DNA of 64,000 nucleotides from UBA6770 sp965660875 (lineage in GTDB: Bacteria; Bacteroidota; Bacteroidia; Flavobacteriales_G; Salibacteraceae). Below the pieces are notes generated by a model, which saw only the letters and a list, made by a program, of their open reading frames with translations, ran no database searches and had not been told where the DNA came from. The stretch spans positions 1-64,000 of the forward strand of contig CBFIBQ010000010.1 in assembly GCA_965660875.1 (NCBI GenBank), in the 5' to 3' direction. A program made the translations under genes and the position numbers. Numbering within the stretch: the first letter of the stretch is position 1; every line of letters begins with the position of its first letter. Of this stretch, positions 55,518 to 63,909 are shown piece by piece.

Positions 55518-56423
55518 TTGATTAAAAGTCTTTTAATAGCACTTAAAAAACTCGCAGCAATACTCATTGCTGCGAGTTTTTTTTCTTGTTCAAACGAGCC
55601 AAAGGACAATACAGCCTTAAGTTTCGACAACAACCCCATCTTCTATGAAGTAACAGGTAAGGGGCCATTAACCTTAATTTTTGTGCATGGCCTAGGTGCT
55701 GACCACAGTTATTGGGACAGCCAAAAAAGTTTTTTTAAAGACAAATACCAAGTTGTTACGCTTGATTTAGCTGGACACGGAGCTTCGGGAAAAGTGAGAA
55801 AGAATTGGACTCCTGAAAACTACTCAAAAGACGTGATGGCCGTTATGAACGAGCTACAATCTGAAAATATTGTGCTTATCGGCCACGATATGGGAGACGA
55901 AATCATATTGAGAGCGAGTAGAACAACTCCTAATAAAATGTTGGGTATGATTGGAGTCGATAACTTTAAATCCATAGATATTGTAAATGAGGACTCGTTG
56001 CGCAAGGCTGAGGATCGCTTTTTTAATATTATGCAAAAAAGTTACAAGCTGGGTGCTGAATTTTATGTAGCTGAGTATTTATTTTCACCTTACTCCAACC
56101 CTAGAATAATTAAAAAAGTAATTGGTGATATGCAAAACCTGAAGCCCGCAGTAGGAATTGGGACTTTGGAATACTTGTTTAAGGATACAAAAAGTGAAAA
56201 AACATTTTTAAGGAATATAACAGCACCGCTTTACCTGATTAATAGTGATTATGCATACACAGATACAGCGGCTTTAAAAAAGTATTGCTTTTATGGGTAC
56301 GATATTACCTACATAAGAAATATTGGACATTACCCCATGCTTGAGGCTCCAAGTAAATTGAACAATGCCTTAGCCCAATATTTAATGCGTATTGAAAATC
56401 GTCACATAAGAAAAAAGAAATAA
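55518..56423 (+). CDS. Alpha/beta-hydrolase lipoprotein with Asp nucleophile
   Basis: This 301-aa protein starts at TTG directly after the DUF2911 stop; no ATG is available before the conserved core, and a lipobox (LIAASFFSC, Cys24) supports the start. The fold motifs are FVHGLGADHSYW (oxyanion), IGHDMGD with D124 at the nucleophile position, a candidate acid in INSDYAYTDT and His in NIGHYPMLEAP. Asp at the nucleophile site is the pattern of epoxide hydrolases and haloalkane dehalogenases rather than esterases. The signal peptide is encoded within a perfect intrinsic terminator (55547-55584). Confidence 0.82.
   Translation: MIKSLLIALKKLAAILIAASFFSCSNEPKDNTALSFDNNPIFYEVTGKGPLTLIFVHGLGADHSYWDSQKSFFKDKYQVVTLDLAGHGASGKVRKNWTPENYSKDVMAVMNELQSENIVLIGHDMGDEIILRASRTTPNKMLGMIGVDNFKSIDIVNEDSLRKAEDRFFNIMQKSYKLGAEFYVAEYLFSPYSNPRIIKKVIGDMQNLKPAVGIGTLEYLFKDTKSEKTFLRNITAPLYLINSDYAYTDTAALKKYCFYGYDITYIRNIGHYPMLEAPSKLNNALAQYLMRIENRHIRKKK
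55547..55584 (+). terminator. Intrinsic terminator overlapping the hydrolase signal-peptide codons
   Basis: Perfect 15-bp inverted repeat (55547-55561 with 55566-55580), 4-nt loop ACTC, followed by a T8 run (55577-55584). It lies 30 bp past the DUF2911 stop but inside the next reading frame, where it encodes the hydrophobic part of a lipoprotein signal. Confidence 0.85.
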
Positions 56424-56431
56424 TTTAAGAT

Positions 56432-56770
56432 ATGAGTGACACGGTAACCCCTTGCCCAAATTGTAGAGGAACCTATGCTTATCCCATGGATAGCTTGATG
56501 CTTTGTCCAGAGTGCGGATATGAATGGAACCCAACGGATAGCCCTACTGAAGAAAGTAATAAGGTTATAGATGCAAACGGGAATGAGTTGCAAAACGGGG
56601 ATACCGTAATTGTATTAAAAAACTTACCTGTTAAAGGTGCACCAGGCCCTGTGAAAGCGGGAACCAAGGTAAAGAACATCCGTTTGGTAGACGAAGACCA
56701 CAACATTGCTTGCAAAATTGACGGTTTTGGAGCTATGGGATTGAAGTCGGAATTTGTAAAAAAGGCTTAA
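56432..56770 (+). CDS. yjdM: Zinc-ribbon protein YjdM (PhnA-like)
   Basis: This 112-aa protein has an N-terminal zinc ribbon with C8, C11, C25 and C28 (CPNC, CPEC) and a C-terminal SH3-like domain (NGNELQNGDTVIVLKNLPVKG, VKAGTKVKNIRL). It is the YjdM/PhnA family, found widely and not itself a phosphonate hydrolase. Its stop overlaps the stop of mgtE by 4 bp. Confidence 0.92.
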   Translation: MSDTVTPCPNCRGTYAYPMDSLMLCPECGYEWNPTDSPTEESNKVIDANGNELQNGDTVIVLKNLPVKGAPGPVKAGTKVKNIRLVDEDHNIACKIDGFGAMGLKSEFVKKA

Positions 56771-58122
56771 CCTCCGTACATCAAACGGCCAATCATAAAG
56801 TAAATAAAAAGCCCAACTATATCGTTTACAGTAGTTATAAAAGGCCCTGTGGCTAAAGCTGGGTCAATCTTGTAGCGATCTAAGGTTAAAGGTATTATTG
56901 TTCCAAATAAAGCTGCAATAACTATAACCGCCAATAAAGCCAAACTGACGGTATAACTTAAATTTAAGGAGTCTCCAAAAATCACATTGTAAATCAAGAC
57001 CAGTATGGCACATGCCAGCCCATTTATTAATGCAACACTAAATTCTTTTAGCAACTTGGGTACAATTCCTCCAAGTCCCATACTATTGTTAGCCAGTCCC
57101 TGCACCACAATTGCTGAGGACTGAACACCTACGTTCCCACCCATGGCTGCAACTAACGGAATAAAGAAAGCCATTTCTGGATACAGTTGTATGTCTCCCT
57201 CATAAATGCCGATAACCCGAGCTCCAAAAATACCACCTATCAAACCCAAAACAAGCCAAGGCAATCGAGCACGAGTAAGCAGCCAAACACTGTCCGTAGA
57301 CTCTACATCTTCGCTAATACCCGAAGCCATTTGGTAATCCTTATCCGCTTCTTCTCGAATTACATCTACCACGTCATCAATCGTAATTCGACCAATTAAG
57401 CGATGCAAATTATCCACTACAGGCAAGGCTACTAAATCGTATTTTTCCATAATGCTCGCAACCTCTTCGGTACTATCACTAGCCTTTACCCAATGAATAT
57501 CCGAAACATAAACATCTGAAATTTTAGCATTGGTTGGTGCTACCATCATTTTTTTTAGCGCCAATCTACCCTTTAGGCGGTTCTTTTCATCGGTTACGTA
57601 AACCGTATAGACATTTTCAATATCCTCAGCTTGTTTACGCAACTCCAAAATACTGTCTGTAACGGACATGTGGTCAAAAACTCGAACCATTTCCTTGCCC
57701 ATAATAGCACCGGCCGTACCTTCTTCGTAATTTAATAGATCAACGATTTGACTGGCTTGGTCTATATCATCTAAGTGAGAAATTACCTCTTCTTTCCTTT
57801 CTTCAGAAAGTTCTTGAATAAGGTCGGCTGCATCATCTGTTTCTAGATTCTCAACAAAGTTTTCGGCAATCTCGGTTGCAGAATACGCCTCTAATAAGTC
57901 TTTTCTATTGTCCTCATCTAAATGTGTTACGGTATCGGAGGCTCGGTCAGGTTCAATATACTGAAGAATAATCTTGCACTCCTCAGTTGAAAGTTCATTT
58001 AGGATTTCGGCTACATCTACTGCATGCAGCTCATTAAAGAGGCCAATTAAACGATTTTCATCATTGGCAGCAGCGGCTTCTTGAATTTCACTGAGATATT
58101 CTCTTGTAAGCTCAAACTGCAT
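56767..58122 (-). CDS. mgtE: Magnesium transporter MgtE
   Basis: This 451-aa Mg2+ channel/transporter has a soluble helical N domain (residues about 10-130), a CBS pair (about 135-255, NAKISDVYVSDIHWV, PVVDNLHRLIGRITIDDVVDVI) and five membrane helices from about residue 285 (LGLIGGIFGARV, PLVAAMGGNVGVQSSA). The cytosolic domains gate the pore by Mg2+. A GGAGG Shine-Dalgarno stands 7 nt before the ATG, and a -7-like TAACTTTG lies at 58164-58171. Confidence 0.95.
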   Translation of the reverse strand: MQFELTREYLSEIQEAAAANDENRLIGLFNELHAVDVAEILNELSTEECKIILQYIEPDRASDTVTHLDEDNRKDLLEAYSATEIAENFVENLETDDAADLIQELSEERKEEVISHLDDIDQASQIVDLLNYEEGTAGAIMGKEMVRVFDHMSVTDSILELRKQAEDIENVYTVYVTDEKNRLKGRLALKKMMVAPTNAKISDVYVSDIHWVKASDSTEEVASIMEKYDLVALPVVDNLHRLIGRITIDDVVDVIREEADKDYQMASGISEDVESTDSVWLLTRARLPWLVLGLIGGIFGARVIGIYEGDIQLYPEMAFFIPLVAAMGGNVGVQSSAIVVQGLANNSMGLGGIVPKLLKEFSVALINGLACAILVLIYNVIFGDSLNLSYTVSLALLAVIVIAALFGTIIPLTLDRYKIDPALATGPFITTVNDIVGLFIYFMIGRLMYGG

Positions 58123-58129
58123 ATATCTG

Positions 58130-58134
58130 CCTCC
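58130..58134 (-). promoter_or_regulatory. Strong Shine-Dalgarno site of mgtE
   Basis: GGAGG on the minus strand, 7 nt before the mgtE ATG; one of only two full Shine-Dalgarno sites noticed in this window. Confidence 0.7.
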
Positions 58135-58199
58135 AAATTTTTACGTTATAAATAGTTCGCTCACAAAGTTATAGTTATTACTGAGCAAAAAAAGTACTG

Positions 58200-58961
58200 C
58201 TAGCTTTGATGCAAGGCCAGAGTAATGTCCACAAATTCGTCCACACTCAAAGTTTCTGCTCGTCTATCACCGTATGGTACCTGAAGTTTATTTGGATTGA
58301 TTGGTTTAAGCGCGTTATTTAAAGTCTTTCGACGTTGGTTAAAGGCTGTTTTTACGGTTTGAACGAATTTATCGATATCACAATTTAGCCGAGAAACCTT
58401 ATTACGCTTCATTCTCAGTACACCGCTTACTACTTTTGGGGGAGGAAAAAATGCATCGCGCTGCACATCAAATAAATACTCGATATCATAAAACGCTTGT
58501 AACAACACACTCAAAATTCCATATGATTTTGAACCAGGTTTTGAAGCCACTCTTTGAGCGACCTCTTTCTGAAACATTCCAACCAATTCAGGTACTTGAT
58601 TTCGCTGATCGAATACTCTAAATAGAATTTGAGAGGAAATATTATAGGGAAAGTTTCCAATGATTGAAATAGGTTCTGTGCTCACTTCAGCAAGTTTTAC
58701 TCGCAAAAAGCTTTGTTCTAGTAATTGATAATCTGGTACGCCTAGCTCATTAATCAAAAACTCAATAGACTCCTCGTCAACCTCGCATAGCCAGAGGTTT
58801 TTAAGGTCTTTTTTGATTAAGTATTGAGAAAGTACACCTGTTCCTGGGCCGATTTCCATTACCTGTGCAGTTGGATCGTAGCTAAGCGCATCAACTATCT
58901 TGAGCGCGGTAGGTAGGTCGTTTAAAAAGTGTTGTCCTAGGTGTTTTTTTGGCCTTACCAT
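58200..58961 (-). CDS. rsmA: 16S rRNA dimethyltransferase RsmA (KsgA)
   Basis: This 253-aa enzyme dimethylates two adjacent adenosines near the 3' end of 16S rRNA. It shows HLGQHFLND at the start, SAM motif EIGPGTGVLSQYL and catalytic motif NFPYNISSQILF, and a C-terminal helical domain (FNQRRKTLNNALK). It overlaps the DUF4286 gene by one base and is last in the serS operon, followed by mgtE. Confidence 0.96.
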   Translation of the reverse strand: MVRPKKHLGQHFLNDLPTALKIVDALSYDPTAQVMEIGPGTGVLSQYLIKKDLKNLWLCEVDEESIEFLINELGVPDYQLLEQSFLRVKLAEVSTEPISIIGNFPYNISSQILFRVFDQRNQVPELVGMFQKEVAQRVASKPGSKSYGILSVLLQAFYDIEYLFDVQRDAFFPPPKVVSGVLRMKRNKVSRLNCDIDKFVQTVKTAFNQRRKTLNNALKPINPNKLQVPYGDRRAETLSVDEFVDITLALHQS

Positions 58962-59260
58962 TACACCTCTTCAAGTAATGTTCTAAAGGCAACAAACTTT
59001 CCAGAATACTTATCGTTGTGTTCTTTCTGCAATCTTGGTGCGTGGTTGTCTTGATATTCCTTTAAATTCTCCCAAGAGGTGGTGCTATACTGAATACTAA
59101 AGGTTTTACCATCTTCGTCATCCACCAGCACTTTCAAAATATTATTTGCAGTAAAAAGTCCTGTTTTCATTACGTCTGGGATGTGTGTTTCTTTCATCCA
59201 CACCAACCAGTCCTCATGAACGGAATTGTCAACTTTTACGGTAACGTTATAAACTATCAT
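58961..59260 (-). CDS. DUF4286 protein
   Basis: This 99-aa protein (MIVYNVTVKVDNSVHEDWLVWM, then HIPDVMKTGLF) belongs to the small DUF4286 family of ferredoxin-like folds, common in Bacteroidota and often next to rsmA. The function is unknown; no catalytic residues stand out. One-base overlap with rsmA suggests coupled translation. Confidence 0.85.
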   Translation of the reverse strand: MIVYNVTVKVDNSVHEDWLVWMKETHIPDVMKTGLFTANNILKVLVDDEDGKTFSIQYSTTSWENLKEYQDNHAPRLQKEHNDKYSGKFVAFRTLLEEV

Positions 59261-59278
59261 GCTTTAGTATTTTAAGTA

Positions 59279-61099
59279 TTAAAGGTTATCTCCACGTAAT
59301 TTACGAAAGCGTTTTCTGCTCTCCGTTGCAAATAAACTGTCTTGATAATCGGTAATAATAAGTTGGTATAGCTCTTTTGCTTTTTCTGAATTATTCAGCT
59401 GGTTTTCATTTAATTCGGCTAGATGAAAAATGGCTTTATCCGCTAAAATATCTTGCGAAAAAAAAGTTTTGATATCCACTAAAAATTTAGCTGCATCTTC
59501 AAATTTGCGCTCCTTCATGGCCATTTCGTAACGTAAAAACAGTATTTCATCTTCTAGGGCATGTCCAGGGTATTTGACCTTTATGCTATCGAGCTTTTCT
59601 CGGGCTTCTACCATTTTGTTTTGAAACAACAGTAAATCTGCATCAGCATAGAGTTTAAGCGGCACTGTGGTGGTATCTACCGTACTATTGTCTGTAATAA
59701 TTACCGATAACAACATAGCGTCGTTTGCAATGAGCTTTGTTGTTGCGCCTTTTAGAATATCCAATTGGGCTTTGGCTAAATCAAAGTTTCCCGTGTAAAA
59801 ATGAACTTTCGAACTCTTAAACTTTGCCATTTCGCCCAGGTAGTCGTATTTAAACCCTTTATCTACCTGCCCATATACCAGTGACGCATCCCAAATGTAT
59901 CCTGCCGCTAACAAAGCATCACCATACTCCAATTTTATTTCTGCAACCGTATGAGCTGGAACACCCGGTATGGCCAAAGCCTCTTCGTAAGTATCCAAGC
60001 CTGGCTCTAATCGCTTCTGAAAGAAACACTGCACATAGGCCTTTTGCCGCAGCAGGGCAGCTGTAGCAGTAGACTTCCCAAATAGTTGAATGGTTTTATC
60101 AAAATCACTAATAAGTTGCACAACATCAGCTGAGTCTATGGCACCCCCGGCAGAGAGTTGATCATAACGCACCATCAAGCCCCCAATACGCGCATCTGCA
60201 TAGTAAGGACCTTCCGGACCAACCTTAACCACATATGCATAAGCATCTGCTGCTACTTCATACTGCTTATTGTTTGCCAGTGTCTGTGCGAGGTTATATA
60301 CTCTTCTGCCCTCTTCTGACAATCGTCGGTCTAGTGCTTTAACCTGAATAAAGGTTGCCGACCAATTGGACTCTTGCATATAAAGCCAAATCAACATTTC
60401 GGAGAACACTATTGAATTTGGATTTTGATTGATGCGTTGAATTAGTGCTTTTTTTAGTGCATTGTTAGCTGGACTATCTTGCTCATTGGCAGAAGTTTTA
60501 TTCAGAAGTCCTTCAACTGTCTTTAAATAACTAGGATTTAACGCCAACAGATTGAGCAACTCTTCTGCCATTTCATCGTAACGCTCCAAACGGTAATATA
60601 CATCTGCAATTTCGGTATTGAACGGGTAGGTATTTTTCATAAGCGACCTACCCTTTTTATATACACTCAGAGCCTCCTCTGTGTATTTATAGTCCAAAAA
60701 TGCATTCGCCAACTCCACAATTATTTGATAATTGGGCACTATATTTTTAATGAGCTTTTTAAACTCTTTTTGCCTAGATTTTTGATCTTCTTCTAGCTCG
60801 TAGGTGTGTCCTACATCTACTTTTACCTTTTGGTTAATTGGATCAATCCGGGAATGTTTTTTGGCTAATTTTCTGGCTCCGTCAAAGTTTTCCAGTTGAA
60901 TTAAACACTTGTACAGGTAATTGTAATTGGAGGTGTTTGCCTGTTTCTGGTAAAGTCTTCCGTAGTATAATAAAGCTTTCTCGTATTCTTGGTTCTGATA
61001 ATAGTGTGCTGCCAATTGGTTATCGGTCGTCTGGGCTTTTACTTGAAAAGAAGCCAGCAATACGCCAAAGCAAAACAATATTTTCCACAGCCTATGCAT
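59279..61099 (-). CDS. Secreted TPR-repeat protein
   Basis: This 606-aa protein has a signal peptide (MHRLWKILFCFGVLLASFQVKAQ) followed by tetratricopeptide repeats throughout (AAHYYQNQEYEKALLYYGRLY, EYGDALLAAGYIWDASLVYGQ, FHLAELNENQLNNSEKAKELY). It is likely periplasmic or outer-membrane associated and forms a scaffold; the partner is unknown. It belongs to the operon serS-lipoprotein-TPR-DUF4286-rsmA, an order seen in related Bacteroidota. Confidence 0.85.
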   Translation of the reverse strand: MHRLWKILFCFGVLLASFQVKAQTTDNQLAAHYYQNQEYEKALLYYGRLYQKQANTSNYNYLYKCLIQLENFDGARKLAKKHSRIDPINQKVKVDVGHTYELEEDQKSRQKEFKKLIKNIVPNYQIIVELANAFLDYKYTEEALSVYKKGRSLMKNTYPFNTEIADVYYRLERYDEMAEELLNLLALNPSYLKTVEGLLNKTSANEQDSPANNALKKALIQRINQNPNSIVFSEMLIWLYMQESNWSATFIQVKALDRRLSEEGRRVYNLAQTLANNKQYEVAADAYAYVVKVGPEGPYYADARIGGLMVRYDQLSAGGAIDSADVVQLISDFDKTIQLFGKSTATAALLRQKAYVQCFFQKRLEPGLDTYEEALAIPGVPAHTVAEIKLEYGDALLAAGYIWDASLVYGQVDKGFKYDYLGEMAKFKSSKVHFYTGNFDLAKAQLDILKGATTKLIANDAMLLSVIITDNSTVDTTTVPLKLYADADLLLFQNKMVEAREKLDSIKVKYPGHALEDEILFLRYEMAMKERKFEDAAKFLVDIKTFFSQDILADKAIFHLAELNENQLNNSEKAKELYQLIITDYQDSLFATESRKRFRKLRGDNL

Positions 61100-61102
61100 G
61101 CA

Positions 61103-61648
61103 TTAGTTGCTCGAATTAGTTTTTATGTAGGTAATGATGGAATCAATTCCTGGCTTATGTCGAGAATAGGTAGAGCCTATAGACTCGTGCCATACCTTTA
61201 TATTGCTTACACTTTCGTTATGCCGCTCAACTGCTTGTGCTTCCAGCGGAAACAACTCTTTAAAATCATCCACTTTCAAAACTTCATTGTCTAAGTCCTG
61301 CTTCAAGTTACTAAGCTGCTGATTGGTATAGGTCAATTCTGATTTTTGACTCTTGAACGTTTCTTTAAATTTTCGGACAGACTTTAAAGTTCGGTAGTAG
61401 TAGTCAATCTTAAGCGCAATGGGCAAATCCATGGTATCTGGATAATGCGATTGAATAAAACTTACATCCTGCTTCACTGTATCCAAAATCTTTGCAAATT
61501 CATCAGGATTTAGATCAGACATAGTTTTTTCTGCACTAGTTACTATTGTCATTAGTGAATCTACTTGAGTAATTTGTTTTTGATTGGGATGATCCGAACA
61601 ACCTAAAACAGTTGCTATTACTACAGGTATTGCGAAAATTTTTCTCAT
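61103..61648 (-). CDS. Helical lipoprotein of the serS operon
   Basis: This 181-aa protein has a lipobox (VLGCSDHPN). The remainder is charged and strongly helical, with a probable coiled coil (residues about 95-140, LTYTNQQLSNLKQDLDNEVL). I recognise no domain. It starts 2 bp after the serS stop and ends 3 bp before the TPR gene, so it probably works with the TPR protein in the envelope. Confidence 0.75.
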   Translation of the reverse strand: MRKIFAIPVVIATVLGCSDHPNQKQITQVDSLMTIVTSAEKTMSDLNPDEFAKILDTVKQDVSFIQSHYPDTMDLPIALKIDYYYRTLKSVRKFKETFKSQKSELTYTNQQLSNLKQDLDNEVLKVDDFKELFPLEAQAVERHNESVSNIKVWHESIGSTYSRHKPGIDSIITYIKTNSSN

Positions 61649-61650
61649 TT

Positions 61651-62922
61651 CTATTTCTCAATTTTATCAAACCCTACATAAGGAACTAAAGCTTTAGGAA
61701 TGTGAATACAATCCTTTGTTTGGTTATTCTCCAATATTGCAGCCATTATCCTAGGCAAAGCCATGGCACTTCCGTTCAAGGTATGGACCAGGTGATTGTT
61801 GCCTTCTGCATCTTTATATCTACACTTCATTCTATTCGCCTGAAAGGACTCAAAGTTTGAAACCGAACTCACTTCCAACCAACGCTCTTGTGCTGCACTC
61901 CAAACTTCGAAGTCATAGGTAATTGCCGCTGCAAAACCAAGGTCTCCACCGCAAAGGCGAACTACTTTATAGTGTAATTCTAATGCCTCCAACAAACCTT
62001 TAACATGGTCTATCATTTCCTCGAGTATCTGATAGGACTGTTCTGGGTGAGCAATTTGCAATATTTCTACCTTCTCAAACTGATGCAATCTATTCAACCC
62101 TCTTACATCTTTACCATAGCTACCAGCCTCTCGTCTAAAACATGGAGTAAAGGCAGCATTCTTTAATGGTAGTTCGTCTTCTTTAATTATAACATCTCGG
62201 TAAATATTAGTGACGGGTATCTCTGCCGTGGGCAATAAATACAGGTGGTCGCGCTCTGTATGGTACATCTGCCCGTCTTTATCTGGGAGCTGTCCAGTGC
62301 CATAACCGGAGGCCTCGTTGATTAATAGCGGCGGATTAATCTCCTCGTAGCCATTCTCAATTGCTTTGTCAAGAAAAAACTGAACCAAACCGCGCTGCAA
62401 TCTTGCGCCTTTATTTCTATAAACGGGAAAACCAGCGCCAGTAATCTTAACACCTAGCTCCCAATCAATTAGGTTTAAATCTTTTGCTAAATCCCAATGC
62501 GGGTGCATTACCTCTAACTTTTGTTTCTTTCCCCAACTGTAAATTTCAACATTATCGCTATCGTCTTTTCCTTTGGGAACCTCAGTATTCGGTATGTTAG
62601 GCAAATGGTACATCTGCTCTTGCAACTCATCCTCTAAACGACTAATTTCCTCGTTGAGTAGTTTGTTATCTTCTTTTTGAGAAGCCGTTTCCTCTCTCAA
62701 CTGACCCGCTTCTTGCTGTTTACCTGCCTTAAACAAGTCCCCGATAATTTTTGAATTCTCTTTGATTGCATGTTGTCCATTTTCATACCGCGTTTGAACT
62801 TCACGCTTTCTTTTATCGATGGCCACGATTTTCTCAACGACATCAGTAACATCAATGTTCCGAACTTTCATTCGTTCAATAATGTTTTCTGGATTATTTC
62901 TTATTTGTGACTGTAGAAGCAT
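61651..62922 (-). CDS. serS: Seryl-tRNA synthetase
   Basis: This 423-aa class II synthetase charges tRNA-Ser. An N-terminal antiparallel coiled coil (residues about 28-110) binds the tRNA long arm. The catalytic core has motif 2 (FRREAGSYGKDVRGLNRLHQFEKVE) and motif 3 (LNGSAMALPRIMAAILENNQ). Length fits the family. It is first in an operon ending at rsmA and is separated from rpmA by a terminator. Confidence 0.97.
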   Translation of the reverse strand: MLLQSQIRNNPENIIERMKVRNIDVTDVVEKIVAIDKRKREVQTRYENGQHAIKENSKIIGDLFKAGKQQEAGQLREETASQKEDNKLLNEEISRLEDELQEQMYHLPNIPNTEVPKGKDDSDNVEIYSWGKKQKLEVMHPHWDLAKDLNLIDWELGVKITGAGFPVYRNKGARLQRGLVQFFLDKAIENGYEEINPPLLINEASGYGTGQLPDKDGQMYHTERDHLYLLPTAEIPVTNIYRDVIIKEDELPLKNAAFTPCFRREAGSYGKDVRGLNRLHQFEKVEILQIAHPEQSYQILEEMIDHVKGLLEALELHYKVVRLCGGDLGFAAAITYDFEVWSAAQERWLEVSSVSNFESFQANRMKCRYKDAEGNNHLVHTLNGSAMALPRIMAAILENNQTKDCIHIPKALVPYVGFDKIEK

Positions 62923-62998
62923 ACCACTCTGAATGATTACGAATTTACGCTATGGTTAAGCGCTTTTTTGACGTTTTTCTGTTAATGATGTTAAACAA

Positions 62999-63044
62999 AA
63001 ATCCCGTTACCACACCGATAGCTACCGGTTTAGAAACGGGATTT
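62999..63044 (-). terminator. Intrinsic terminator of rplU-rpmA
   Basis: 10-bp outer stem (62999-63008 AAATCCCGTT with 63035-63044 AACGGGATTT) around a loop that can form an inner ACCG/CGGT hairpin, followed by a T run on the minus strand. It starts 30 bp past the rpmA stop. Confidence 0.8.
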
Positions 63045-63073
63045 AAATCCTTAATATTTCTTATTATCGATTG

Positions 63074-63334
63074 CTATGCTTGCGCAGGCTCAACCGATAC
63101 GTACGAGCGATTATCTCTTTTCTTCTTGAAAACTACAGTTCCATCTACAAGAGCAAAAATGGTATGATCTTTTCCAAGACCTACATTTTCTGCAGGAATG
63201 TACTTAGTACCTCGCTGACGAATTATGATGTTACCTGCTTTTGCAGTTTGACCACCACTTACTTTTACACCAAGTCGTTTACTTTCCGATTCACGACCGT
63301 TTTTAGAACTACCTACACCTTTCTTATGTGCCAT
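63074..63334 (-). CDS. rpmA: 50S ribosomal protein L27
   Basis: This 86-aa protein begins MAHKKGVGSSKNGRESESKR and contains RLGVKVSGGQ and GNIIIRQRGTKY, the standard bL27 sequence near the peptidyl-transferase centre. It carries no N-terminal cleavage extension. It follows rplU by 27 bp, the common rplU-rpmA pair; AAGGA lies 8 bp before its ATG as a weak Shine-Dalgarno. Confidence 0.97.
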   Translation of the reverse strand: MAHKKGVGSSKNGRESESKRLGVKVSGGQTAKAGNIIIRQRGTKYIPAENVGLGKDHTIFALVDGTVVFKKKRDNRSYVSVEPAQA

Positions 63335-63361
63335 GATTTATCCTTTTTGGCTAAACGCCGA

Positions 63362-63838
63362 TTAATCTTCTTTTTTAGTTTCCTTCTTCGGAGCAGATTT
63401 CTTCGCTTCAGCTTTTGGAACGGCAGCTTTTTTAGCTGGAGCCTTCTTCGCTGGAGCTTTTTTCTCAGCAGCTGGAGCCTTCTCTGCTTTTGGAGCAGCG
63501 GCTTTTTTAGCTGGAGCTTTTTTTGCACCTGCACCAATGCCTTCAATTACCAATTCAGTTAAATACTGACGGTGACCGTTAGACTTTTGGTAACCTTTTC
63601 TTCTTTTCTTTTTGAAGACAATTACTTTGTCTCCTTTCAGGTGTTGAATTACTTTAGCATTAACTGCTACACCTTCTATAACTGGGGCGCCAACGGTAAC
63701 TTTACCTTTATCATCTGTAAGCATTACTTTGTCGAAAGAAACTTTGTCTCCTTCTTTTGCTTCTAGACGATGAACGAAAAGCTTTTGGTCTTTTTGCACT
63801 TTAAACTGCTGCCCTGCTATCTCTACAATTGCGTACAT
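63362..63838 (-). CDS. rplU: 50S ribosomal protein L21 with Lys/Ala/Pro-rich C-terminal extension
   Basis: The first 103 residues (MYAIVEIAGQQFKVQ, KVIQHLKGDKVIVFKKKRRKGYQKSNGHRQ) are bL21, which binds 23S rRNA. The remaining 55 residues are a low-complexity tail built from units such as APAKKA, with KKAPAKK repeated several times. Typical L21 is about 103 aa. Such tails are known in Bacteroidota; the role is unclear. A consensus promoter is directly upstream. Confidence 0.96.
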   Translation of the reverse strand: MYAIVEIAGQQFKVQKDQKLFVHRLEAKEGDKVSFDKVMLTDDKGKVTVGAPVIEGVAVNAKVIQHLKGDKVIVFKKKRRKGYQKSNGHRQYLTELVIEGIGAGAKKAPAKKAAAPKAEKAPAAEKKAPAKKAPAKKAAVPKAEAKKSAPKKETKKED

Positions 63839-63879
63839 CGTTTATAATTAATTTGTTATACCTATTAAAAATCGGACGG

Positions 63880-63909
63880 CAAAAGTAAGTATTTTTCAGA
63901 GGCGGGCAA
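63880..63909 (-). promoter_or_regulatory. Consensus promoter of rplU-rpmA
   Basis: TTG (63907-63909) and TACTTTTG (63880-63887) on the minus strand are separated by 19 bp, the full Bacteroidota consensus, 42 bp before the rplU ATG. Confidence 0.85.
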
